From Glaciimonas sp. (GTDB lineage Bacteria > Pseudomonadota > Gammaproteobacteria > Burkholderiales > Burkholderiaceae): a stretch of 17,811 bases of DNA. Shown in pieces: positions 8,649 to 16,961 of the stretch. Each line of letters opens with the position of its first letter. The stretch's first letter is position 1. The notes beneath the pieces were generated by a model that worked only from the letters and a program-made list of their open reading frames with translations, made no database searches and was not told the DNA's origin. Both the position numbers and the translations under genes were made by a program. The DNA lies in contig JACMQE010000121.1 in assembly GCA_014377145.1 (NCBI GenBank), positions 1 through 17,811 of the forward strand. Direction: 5' to 3'.

Positions 8649-11298
8649 TTAATCCAGATGAATGCGGACCCCAGCCGAGACCACATTGTTTAGCTTGCCT
8701 GCCTTGAAATACAGCTTAACGCTACCAAATGCATGCTACCATGCAGCTGTATTTGTACATAACTTTTATCTGCAAACGCACTGAAATGCGACTTTGTACG
8801 CAGACCCAAGGTACTCGCGACTACTTGTTGATAATATTGATTCTTAGCCTTCAAACCGAAAGCGCTATACAATTCGGTAAAACTGCCACGATTAACACCA
8901 TTATATGAAACGCCTGCAAAAGGTGTCATGCTGAAGTTGCCAGAAATAGCGTGATTGAAACCCGTTTCCAGATATGCCGACAACACTTTGTCGGCGTGAC
9001 ATGCCTCTAGCTGATCGGTTGTCGACCCCATCATCACGCTACGGTTGACGCGGCTATCGACGGTCGCGATACCATCACGTGCACTAGCCTACGCATCCGT
9101 GCTACTGATAGCGAATGCATGCCGTCCGTACACTGAAACTCCAACGTTCTGACTTTTTGATTGACCACCGAAACGGTTAAAGTTAGCATTGCTATCGGAA
9201 TAAGCTAAGACCGCGCCGATCAGGGTGTTTTCGTTCAGGTGGGTATCAACCCCAAACTGACCGCCAACTAGTGATGTATTCGCGCCAGAAAAACCATCTT
9301 GCACCAACTTGCCTGAACTGCCGGTCACACTGGCCCATAAACCAAGTTTCGCTATCATATCGTTATCATCGCCAAATTGCACCAGTCGATTCGATAGATC
9401 GCGATTCACCGCTTGCGACTGCTGAAACGTCAGTGCTTGGGCAGACCCGTGAATTTGGCCTGATAGGCTATCAATAACGTCTGCCACGTCCACTGTTTTA
9501 GTATTTTGCATCCTGCCACAGCTCTTATAAACGTCGCTTGTGTGCCCTCAGTATTTCTAGTTGCGGCCAGATTATAAGCGACTTGCATTGCCTGTTCCAG
9601 ATTTTCAGCTGAATTTATGCGGGTTGCATCGCCGCCGAAAGATTGTAATGCCATATCTTGTACATTCTCGCGCTGAATGGTCAGATCGACCTAATTTTTT
9701 GTGTATTCAGAACCGGTATTTAAAATTGTAATTTTAATATCTTTATTCACAAAATTCGCTTCTTGAAACGTCCCGATCACCCCACCTGTTGGCTGCATAC
9801 GATATCTTTTGTTTCTTGTGCCTTGAAAAAACTGGTAACTTCACCTTCCCAATGAGTCATCATTAAGTGCGATTCATCCAGCGTTACAGTACCGCCGATA
9901 TTAAGTGGAGCGCCAATTTATTTTCTCATTGTCGCACCTAGTTCTATCGGATCATGCCCAGCAATTGCCATCCCTTTACCCGCAGCGATTAAGGTACCTG
10001 AATTGTTGATATTGTCGCCGATCTTGCCATTGTCGGCTCGCAAAGTAGCGAAAGATTCCACAACGACACCGGCGCGCACTGAGCCTGTAATATTTAATTC
10101 GCCATATTCCACCTGATTGTCGCCGGTATAAGTGTTCGTGCCTGACAATGTCAAACTGCCGGTGCCAGTTTTGAGCAGGTCCGTATTGCCAGCGATGTCG
10201 TTATTAAAGGTGTAGGCATTTTTATCGATGCCTAAATCAGCAATAAAATTCCCGCCTAGCGTCAATTGCTTATCAAATAATGCTGGTCCCTGAACGGCTT
10301 TGCTAATGTCTAGCACGCCCCACCCATAAGTATTTCGATCTTCATTAGGTTTGGTGGTCGACAAAATCGTCTGGCGCAGCGCAATTGCATTCATCCACGG
10401 ATATGCTTGTTTCACCAGCGCTGCAGCGGCGCTGACCACTGGTGCTGAAAATGACGTGCCCTCCATTCTTCTGCCAGCTACTTTTGACTGAAAATCTCCG
10501 GAGCTGCCAAGCACCAGTTCTGCGCAATGCCGCAGCGACTGACATCCTCAGTAAATTCTCCCGCTTGACCGTATGCGCCATTGACGGCATTTACCGACGT
10601 TACAGCAAGTCAGCGCTCTTCTAGCTCTGGCGACCAATACGGTATAAACCAGCAATGACCAAGGAATAGGCCTGGGTGGCATTACCCGCTGCGAAAAAAA
10701 AGATCTTCTACTGTATCTGGAAACCAAACATAGGTCCATTTCTCAGTAACATCTTTTCGCTCCTTAAAAATATCCCCAGAGCTGAGCGATATATTGACGA
10801 TGCGAACATCTTTAGTCACCAGATCTGCAAACATTTTTCGCATCATCAGAGATCTTTTTGTCGGACTGTCTATCCCTGCAGCAGCAATCATCTCTAATTC
10901 CGGCGCCACGCCAAAAATACGTTCACCTCTTATCTCAGCCAACACTGTACCGTGTTGGCTAACATTATCTTCACCACCGTTTTGACAAAAATTCTTATCG
11001 GTAATACCCACCAATTCCAAATGCGATGAGTTGAAATCGCCGTCAACAATCCCGACTTTCAAACCTTTTCCATTTAGGCCATTTGCATGCGCTTGTTTTA
11101 CTCGAAATGGATCATCGATATTAAAAAGGTGCTTGGCTTTTTAAGATTGATTGGTTTCGGTGTCATGACTGGTGTTCTCATTGTCTTGTTTGACTTACCT
11201 GGATTATGCACGCCGCCTCCGCCACCACCGTCGCAACCGATCAGAAGAAGAGAAATAGCGATGCATGAGGCATTTTTAGTTGTAATAGTTGAGGACAT
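8649..11298 (-). pseudogene. NalP-like subtilase autotransporter lipoprotein, heavily degraded
   Basis: On the minus strand from ATG at 11298 the reading begins with a lipoprotein signal, CIAISLLLIGC, followed by D and six glycines, as in neisserial NalP. After a shift at an A5 run (11123-11127) the S8 protease domain follows: GLKVGIVDGDF (catalytic Asp) and QHGTVLAEI (catalytic His). Further shifts occur at an A8 run (10694-10701), near 10645 and near 10500. The Ser motif EGTSFSAPVVSAAAALVKQA lies about 10460-10410. A passenger repeat (SLTLSGTNTYTGDNQVEYGE) precedes the barrel (LIGAVLAYSDSNANF, SAYLETGFNHA, TPFAGVSYNGVN), ending near 8649. More shifts lie near 9810, 9513 and 8736. Stops inside the reconstructed frame are TGA 10610-10612, TAA 9918-9920, TAG 9691-9693 and TAG 9089-9091. 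The intact form would be a secreted surface protease of about 880 residues. Confidence 0.92.
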
Positions 11299-12137
11299 AA
11301 TTTATTTTCCAGAAATACAGTAAAAAATAGTTATACACCGATCTGCTTGTTGGAAGGCGCGCTAACGTTTTGTTGCAAGAGTTAGTTAATGCGAGAACAT
11401 TGGGTCCTCATTGGGGGATAAAGTAATTGACGTAAGATTCGATTGTGATTTTCGGTAGCCACCTACGGCGTTTTGGCTTATCGACATGTTGAAGGCATTG
11501 CGTTGTTTTCTCATTTTCGTCGGCACTGCAGAACACGATCCATTGACAGAATTATCCCCAAATTGGGAGAAAACAAGAATGAAATTTTTCCCAAAAAAAT
11601 GTGCAAGGTTGAGAACATATTTTGCGCCATCACAAACCAGACCAAAGGAAAAAACAATCCTTCTAATATTTTTTCTTTGTCTTTATCCATATTTTTAGGC
11701 CCATCGAAAAACAGACTCTGCGTCGATACATCGATGCGCTTTGTTGGTTCTTTTATCTTCAGAATGATTTTCTAGTTTTGTTCTGAAGATGTAACTCGCT
11801 GTTTATCGCAAGATTGATGCTCACCAAAAAAGTTTTTTTGCTTCTGTACTATTTTTTCTAGAGCGTCTTTCGCAAATTTTTTACGTTGCTATGACATGAA
11901 ATAGACGTTGCTACAGCACAAGAAAGATGATTTGATGGATTGTACCTGATAGGGAAATAGGACTTATCTGACGCAGAAGAGGCGCGTCATCTTGTGTAAA
12001 AAGGTTCTATGTGTTCCCGCACATTATTTTTAGTCATTTTGCAAAGCGCTAAATACGTCGATAAATATCGAAGAAAATATAATCCCAGATGGCATTTATA
12101 TGGGATGGTAAGAATTATTTTCATTAGAAAGAGCAAC
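11299..12137. other. 839-base stretch without a recognisable gene
   Basis: Short frames exist here (for example 11486-11698 +, with a hydrophobic start) but none shows a family I recognise, a good ribosome-binding site or sustained composition, so I do not call them genes. A perfect 10-bp inverted repeat, ATCTTCAGAA (11755-11764) and TTCTGAAGAT (11781-11790), with a 16-base loop, is present. AATAGGACTTATCTGACGCAG near 11958 partly resembles the ends of the small element at 15265 but has no visible partner. Confidence 0.5.
11755..11790. repeat. Perfect 10-bp inverted repeat
   Basis: ATCTTCAGAA and TTCTGAAGAT are separated by 16 bases. The hairpin has no run of T on either side long enough to call a terminator. 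It could be a remnant terminator of a lost gene or an operator-like palindrome; function unknown. Confidence 0.6.
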
Positions 12138-12576
12138 ATGAAATTCAGTAAAATTTTTCGCTTGTGGAACTGGTAAGATCCGACACCGTAAGGCGTCATG
12201 GCATCGATAACGCTGCATCTCCAGGATCCTCAATGACCTCACGCGCATGGCAATTGCGTTAGAACAAGTGCGGTTCATACTCGGCGCAAAAGAACTTCAT
12301 ATTTCCTCTGGATATCGCTGCGTAGCCTTAAATAAAAAAGTTGGTGGTGCAGCCAACAGCGCCCATCTCAGTGGGCTTGCGGTGGATTTTACCTGCGCAA
12401 AATTTGTATCCCCGCGCGAGACTTGAACACACTTAAGTAAAATAGACATGGTGTTCGACCAATTAATTTTTGAGTTTGGAAGAGGGGTACATTTCGCGTT
12501 AGCAGAAACAACAGCTAGCACGCGCCAGATAGTCTTGACAATAGACCGTAGCGGGACACGGTGCGGCGTATTTTAA
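12138..12576 (+). pseudogene. Phage-type M15 peptidase (endolysin-like), broken
   Basis: The intact family (Peptidase M15_3, zinc D-Ala-D-Ala-type peptidases of phages) cuts peptidoglycan cross-links. From ATG at 12138 (GAAAGAG upstream) the reading shifts within the first 20 bases to FSLVELVRSDTVRRHGIDNA, shifts again near 12220-12230, and then stays in one frame: ILNDLTRMAIALEQVRFILG, ISSGYRCVALNKKVGGAANS, AHLSGLAVDF (zinc-binding His and Asp), then TGA at 12424-12426. It continues in frame with IDMVFDQLIFEFGRGVHFAL (third zinc ligand, His) to TAA at 12574-12576. Two frameshifts and one stop inactivate it. A holin-like gene follows, so this is the lysis module of a vanished prophage. Confidence 0.88.
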
Positions 12577-12600
12577 ACGCATCACAAAAGTGACGATTAA

Positions 12601-12939
12601 ATGGTGCCGATCACCATACTGGAAGGATTGTGGGTGTTATTTGCAGGCGCAATGGAAGCGATCGTTCCGGTAGCGTTGATGAAGAATGGGCGCCGAGAAC
12701 AACGCCTTATTTATCTCTTTTTAGGGATTGCTACTACCACCTTTGTGGCTCCTGGCATGAATGAATATTTTCTGCCGGATGCAAGTAGGATGATGCAAGG
12801 TGCGGTCGCATTTGTGTTCTGTCTGGTGGGATTAAATTTGAGTATTGTGATAGTCCGTCTGGTCGGCAAGCGAGGGGAAACGATTGTTGATTGTCTGTTA
12901 GGCAGTGTACTCGGTGCGCCTACTAATAAAGAAAAATAA
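12601..12939 (+). CDS. Small membrane protein, holin-like
   Basis: This intact 112-residue ORF has three hydrophobic segments: about residues 5-26 (ILEGLWVLFAGAMEAIVPVA), 36-50 (LIYLFLGIATTTFVA) and 65-90 (MMQGAVAFVFCLVGLNLSIV). Charged turns (KNGRREQR, RLVGKRGE) separate or follow them. Size, topology and place directly after a phage M15 peptidase point to a holin or similar lysis protein that would make membrane lesions; this is inference from context, and I cannot name a family with certainty. A stop codon immediately precedes the ATG, and the upstream Shine-Dalgarno is poor, so translation may be weak or the N-terminus may be truncated. Its neighbours on both sides are broken. Confidence 0.6.
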   Translation: MVPITILEGLWVLFAGAMEAIVPVALMKNGRREQRLIYLFLGIATTTFVAPGMNEYFLPDASRMMQGAVAFVFCLVGLNLSIVIVRLVGKRGETIVDCLLGSVLGAPTNKEK

Positions 12940-12940
12940 C

Positions 12941-13231
12941 ATGGAAACACAGATACAGAGCATCATGATCTGGACGTATGTAGCGGTCAATATTTTGTTA
13001 TTGCCGCCATCGATATGGCTAGGGACATCGCCTCAGCGGCCTAGAACCTTACGCGTCATTGCAACAATGATTTGTGCCGCCGGCGTGGCCAATCTAGTGG
13101 GAATAGCATGGTTCAGTTACGGTGATATTTGACCGGGTGAAATTATTACCAACCTTAGCGCGACTGCAATGCTGTACTGGATAGCTTTACATATAGCGCC
13201 TGCGGAAGTGCACACCAAGTTTAAATCGTGA
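12941..13231 (+). pseudogene. Second small phage membrane protein, interrupted by TGA
   Basis: It begins at ATG 12941, directly after the holin-like gene. The first 63 residues carry two hydrophobic segments (IMIWTYVAVNILLLPPSIWL, then VIATMICAAGVANLVGIAWF). After TGA at 13130-13132 the same frame runs on for 32 more codons with another hydrophobic stretch (ATAMLYWIALHIAP) to TGA at 13229-13231. The in-frame continuation suggests a roughly 96-residue protein with one nonsense mutation, perhaps TGG to TGA. Alternatively the 63-residue form is the true product. Its place suggests a lysis-module partner. The family is not recognised. Confidence 0.55.
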
Positions 13232-13400
13232 AGCACCATACTTAAGGCAAGTCTGAATAACTACAAACGTGCCGAATTAATTAAAGCAAAAGATTGCCAC
13301 AAAAAATGCGTCAACAAGAATGCCATTTTTCAACTATATTCAGCGTTTTATCGTTGAGTGTAGTGCCTCCTGCGCGATTTCTCGCCCGCTGGACACTAGT

Positions 13401-13422
13401 GGCGCATCCATTTTCATGCGCC
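13401..13422. repeat. Inverted repeat at the IS5 transposase 3' end
   Basis: GGCGCAT (13401-13407) and ATGCGCC (13416-13422) are perfect complements with an 8-base loop that holds the transposase stop codon. CTAG lies just outside (13396-13399) and matches the YTAR target preference of IS5 elements, but no matching copy was found on the other side. Confidence 0.4.
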
Positions 13423-14306
13423 ATACAACAAGTCAGCCAGTGCGCAGGTGACGAAGAAGCGAGCGTCATTTTTCACCATCTCGCGATAGCGCACTTTCGA
13501 AAAACTAAAGTGGCGTTTAATAATGCTGAAGCAATCTTCAACTTTGGTACACGCACCCTATTTGCAACGGTTTTTCATATGCTCTTTTTCGGTTAGTTCA
13601 TGCGAACGTGTGCCGCGACAATTGCTAAAATATCGTGCTTTTTTAACAACTTTTCTGATTGCTTCTTTTTGATCGATGTAGGCCGAATCATCCCATACAC
13701 GCCTCTCGTCGCCATGCAGTAACTTGGGCAATGGTTGACTGTCATGGGCAATGGTTGGCGTGACTACGGCAAATTAGATCAACGTGGTTTTGCTATCGAC
13801 GCCGATAGGGCTTTTTATGCCAAAGTGCCATTGATTGCCTTGCTTCGTCGGCGCCATTTCTGGGTCGTGTTTCTTGTCTTGGTTGTTAATCGACGGTAGC
13901 GTGCCGATGATTTTGGCATCAACAATATTGCCGCTGGACGCCTTCATGCCACGCTATTACAAATACCGACCAACTTCTTCAAACACAAGTCGCCCCAGAT
14001 CGTGACGTTCCAACAAGTGACGAAATTTATACGCCGTCGTTTCATCAGGAACTGGTGCGCAGCTTAGATCAACACCGACAAATTTACGCATCGACATCGC
14101 GTCATACAAAGGCTCTTCCAGGCGACGATCGGACAAGTTGCAACAATGGCTCCAAGAAATTAGTCGCACCATGGGTTCCAGTCGGATCGGTGGACGGTCA
14201 TTGCCAGTCTCTGGATAATGTGACAAATCAATTTGCAAAGCGTGGACCAAGGGAATACTTGGTTTATCTCGGTCAAGAACTTACCACAACGCGTCGTTTG
14301 TTTCAT
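13414..14306 (-). pseudogene. IS5-family transposase, several stops
   Basis: On the minus strand MKQTT at 14306 starts the usual N-terminus, but about a dozen residues seem lost before FLTEINQVFPWSTLC and there is a frameshift near 14225. The long frame then reads YPETGNDRPPIRLEPMVRLI, PVPDETTAYKFRHLLERHDL. Adjacent stops TAA and TAG at 13954-13959 stand where the family has two residues before RGMKASSGNIVDAKIIG; CAA CAG would give both by C-to-T changes. It continues with DPEMAPTKQGNQWHFGIKSP, a further stop (LI*FAVV), VWDDSAYID, another stop, and TKVEDCFSIIKRHFSFSKVR to TGA at 13414. All three DDE residues (VDAK, DSAYID, KVED) are still visible. It is inactive. Confidence 0.93.
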
Positions 14307-15019
14307 GGAATTTACCAATCTGTAGCTTCTATATCTTGCTTAATGATTGAACCACGTTGGGCGTTTACTTAATCAGAGAAGCCTTAAATCAGAGTTATTC
14401 ACAGATGTTGTTGATAAATTTTTTCAGCATTAGATGCACTAAGGCGATTTTCTGCTTCAAGTAGTTACTTTTAATTACTTCATATATTGAGTATGAATAG
14501 CTGATATTAGAATAATAAAGCAGACATCTTTTGCTGCGCTGCGATATGGTTTCGTCTATCTCCTCCAAAACCTCAAAGGTTTGGATTTAACCCGCTAACT
14601 TAGGTTTAAGGGATTTTTTTCCTAAAAAAATATCTTCTCGGTGGACGCTGAAAATGTAGAGTAAAAATAGATACGGTATTCTTTCTGATTTGGTGACGCC
14701 TAATAACCAAACAAGACGTTTAGTGCCAATTTGAGATGGGTTATTGCCAGAACCTGATAGAATCTTGGCCTATTTAGTATTTAGTATCATGTAGCAAATA
14801 GATGAGCATTTTGCCTAGCGTGTTTGTCCGCACCGCGTTGGCCCTAAGCGCATCACAAAATAAGCTAAATGAGCAAGTTTGTTTTTTGCAATTTGACTCT
14901 TCGTAGCAAGGTTAGTAAAGTGCGGACTTCGTAATTTATCTATGCTTGATTAGGTAGCCGCTTTTGAGTGCGATATTGTCAGTCAGGAGTGTGGGCTGAC
15001 AAGAGCAAAGTCTTAAAAA
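14307..15019. other. 713-base stretch without a gene, before the tRNA
   Basis: It is AT-rich with no recognisable coding region on either strand. It contains a DnaA-box-like TTATTCACA at 14395-14403 and a 7-bp inverted repeat TTGTCAG (14976-14982)/CTGACAA (14996-15002) just upstream of the tRNA. The tRNA promoter must lie here, but I see no clear -35/-10 pair. Confidence 0.5.
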
Positions 15020-15106
15020 GCCCGAGTGGTGAAATTGGTAGACACAAGGGACTTAAAATCCCTCGACTTAATCGTCGTACCGGTTCAATTCCGGTCTCGG
15101 GCACCA
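15020..15106 (+). tRNA. tRNA-Leu (anticodon UAA)
   Basis: The 87-base sequence folds as a class II tRNA. The acceptor stem is GCCCGAG (15020-15026) with CTCGGGC (15096-15102), then encoded ACCA. The anticodon stem is AGGGA (15047-15051) with TCCCT (15059-15063) around CTTAAAA, giving TAA at 15054-15056, which reads UUA and, by wobble, UUG. A long variable arm typical of leucine follows, and the T arm is CCGG-TTCAATT-CCGG. All stems pair perfectly, so this gene appears functional despite the decayed surroundings. A terminator follows 34 bases later, indicating a single-gene transcript. Confidence 0.97.
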
Positions 15107-15136
15107 ATTGTATTACCAGCAGAAAAGTATGACTTT

Positions 15137-15172
15137 AAACCCAGTTCCTTCATAGGTAACTGGGGGTTTTAT
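15137..15172 (+). terminator. Rho-independent terminator after tRNA-Leu
   Basis: CCCAGTT (15140-15146) pairs with AACTGGG (15158-15164) around an 11-base loop, followed by GGTTTTATT. Its position directly after the tRNA supports its function. Confidence 0.75.
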
Positions 15173-15264
15173 TGCCCACGGACATGGTTAAGTAGCCTAA
15201 TAAATTCGGACACTAAATTTGATAAGCTACGATCAAAGGATTGTGAGTGAAAATGCAAAAAAGA

Positions 15265-15372
15265 TAGGACTTACGCAAAATCGTTCTATCAGCCGTTGTG
15301 CTTTCCTAGCTGCATTATTGTGGGTACTGTTTTCGTCGGCATGCCTTGCTGGGATAATTTGCGTTAGTCCTA
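15265..15372. mobile_element. MITE-like element with 14-bp terminal inverted repeats
   Basis: TAGGACTTACGCAA (15265-15278) and TTGCGTTAGTCCTA (15359-15372) are inverted copies matching at 13 of 14 positions, enclosing about 80 bases with no ORF. Both ends carry TA outside GGAC/GTCC, compatible with a TA target duplication as made by IS630/Tc1-type transposases. A small non-autonomous element is the best reading; the parent element is not in this window. Confidence 0.6.
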
Positions 15373-15449
15373 ATACGCAGTAAACAGCTAAGTCTGGCGC
15401 AGTTGTTAAGTGTTTGTTGCAGAAAAATGGTCACCTTAAAAGAGATTGG

Positions 15450-15910
15450 ATGATTGGAACGAAAATAAGCGCGCTATCCCTTGGCAACAACGCCAGCCTT
15501 GATACGTTTGAAATTTGAGTACTTGCCGTACTGGCAGAAAAAGAAGCATCTACCCCGGATAATTATCCATTGTTATTAAACACCCTCGTTAACGGTTGTA
15601 ATCAATTATCTAGTCGTAATCCGGTCAGGTCGATCTCTTAGTCGACCGTGCTGGAGGGCCTTGTAGCGACTCATGCAGCACAAGCTGGTAGTCGGGGTCA
15701 CTATAGGCTGGTGCAAGTGTTATCAAATACGGGCATCGCATTGCGAGTTAAATGGACGCTTGAACCAGACAAGTTGGCGGTATTGACACCTTGATCTTGT
15801 GCGGTCCTCAGACCGCTAGTGAGTTACGCACGCGCTGCGCGCGCCAGTTTCGCTTGGCAAATCACGCCATGGGCTTCCCTTGCGCGTTGTCCACCGTACC
15901 TTCTGAATAA
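15450..15910 (+). pseudogene. YceH-family (DUF480) protein, broken
   Basis: The reading from ATG at 15450 reaches TGA at 15516-15518, where the family has an arginine, then VLAVLAEKEASTPDNYPLLL, NTLVNGCNQLSSRNPV, a TAG at 15639-15641 and TVLEGLVATHAAQAGSR. This is the twin winged-helix core of the DUF480/YceH family. After ALRVKWTLEPDKLAVLT an indel at 15789-15790 shifts the frame to LILCGPQTASELRTRCARQF, the family's second conserved block, ending at TAA 15908-15910. The C-terminal end, usually with an arginine-rich R-x-P-R motif, is lost. The cellular role of YceH is not firmly known. At least two stops and one frameshift make it non-functional. Confidence 0.85.
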
Positions 15911-16431
15911 AGAGGCGATTATCGGCCCTACTACGCCCTCTATCACCCGCTTTTCCGTACACTAACGGGTACGCGTTCCCATTGATTATCTTGTAACATC
16001 AGTCGTAGTATGTCGGCACTCTTTAAAAACCAGAATGTAAACACAGTTTTAAAAAAGTTAACCGCTTTTTATATGTCAATATGCCCTAGCAAATACCTAG
16101 CATCAGAGCAGGTATTTACCTACCAAAAATTCGGTAAACCCTGATAGCATTTTTCTCTCATTCTTCGGATGACGATGCTGAGTGTTCAGCATGGACACAA
16201 AACGCATTTTCGGCATCAAAATACAAATTAAGCTAATCATATGCGGTACGGGCTGATTAACTGTTTTGCTAATGTACTAATATATTCTACCGATAAATAA
16301 TTCGTTAGATTGAATAATAATGCCGTTTGCGCTTGATATTTGTTAATACAAAGCGGGGTAGTTTAGGTCGATTAGCAATATAAGTAATTGATGCGTAGTG
16401 CCTCCTTTTCAAATCCTATAGCCTATAATTA
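15911..16431. other. 521-base stretch without a gene
   Basis: No coding region was recognised. The first 50 bases may be scrambled yceH C-terminus. The rest is AT-rich with many stops in all frames, and no strong hairpin with a T tract was found. Confidence 0.45.
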
Positions 16432-16518
16432 TTGAAAGATGCATTACGACAACAAGTACAGTTTGATATCCTGGAAGGCCCAAAAGGTAAGCAAGCGGCC
16501 AATATTCAAAACCCGTGA
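16432..16518 (+). pseudogene. C-terminal fragment of a cold-shock (CspA-like) protein
   Basis: Twenty-eight codons read LKDALRQQVQFDILEGPKGK followed by QAANIQNP and TGA, closely like the last third of CspA-family proteins (V-x-F-D/E-V-x-x-GPKGKQAANI). A stop lies just upstream in frame, and the nucleic-acid-binding part (KWFN-x-x-KGFGFI) is absent from the window. The intact family binds single-stranded RNA and DNA as an RNA chaperone. This is a truncated relic. Confidence 0.75.
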
Positions 16519-16961
16519 TTTTACAGATGTATGATGCATAGATTCACATCTATGTGTTCCGGTTCACAGCTCAACAGAGTTCGTGAGTTTTTTGCATAAA
16601 AAGATTAATGTCACGTAAGAAGTTAGTTATTAGTAGTTAGGATCCATCTATTTTGCCAATTTTAGGTGATTTTAATTGATTTGAAAGAGGTTCTGGCACC
16701 AAAAGCGTGGTCGACGCTGCTGGTATTAATCCTGATGGCGCTTTCAGTTTTTTGATAACAGCTGCTCTGCTGTGTATGGCTTGAGCAACGAGGAGAAACG
16801 GGCTGGCGATGCGTATAAGGTGAGGGCTGTGAATACGCGTATGCTGAGAATTAGTATTGGCAATAGAATGGCATTATAAAATGTAGGTAAAGTTTGGATA
16901 TTGCTCGGACTTCTATGTTGTCATGTTGGTCGGGTTTGTGATGCAGGACTATTTTAATCAA
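16519..16961 (+). other. Intergenic stretch with an unidentified decayed coding remnant
   Basis: CATAGAT-TCAC-ATCTATG near 16538-16555 forms a 7-bp hairpin without a T tract. Further on, two frames join naturally at the T6 run 16748-16753. The first reads GSGTKSVVDAAGINPDGAFS from about 16689, and the second, from 16751, reads FDNSCSAVYGLSNEEKRAGD, then AYKVRAVNTRMLRISIGNRM and AL to TAA at 16877-16879. The pair looks like the C-terminus of one broken protein. I do not recognise the family; a pilin-like or surface protein is a guess only. Confidence 0.35.

Noticed and set aside
11486..11698. 70-codon ORF with a hydrophobic start
   Set aside because: There is no recognisable family, composition is lysine/phenylalanine-rich from AT-rich DNA, and a competing overlapping frame is equally long.
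14395..14420. DnaA-box-like TTATTCACA near TTGATAA, hint of an origin
   Set aside because: A single imperfect box without a cluster, AT-rich unwinding region or dnaA/dnaN nearby is not enough.
15026..15250. 74-codon ORF starting inside tRNA-Leu
   Set aside because: It begins within the tRNA and runs through its terminator. This is a common false call over tRNA genes.
6903..15910. Stop codon reassignment explaining the many in-frame stops
   Set aside because: TAA, TAG and TGA are all interrupted about equally and come with frameshifts, while intact genes end normally at each of them (infC TAA, pheT TGA, lpxH TAG).
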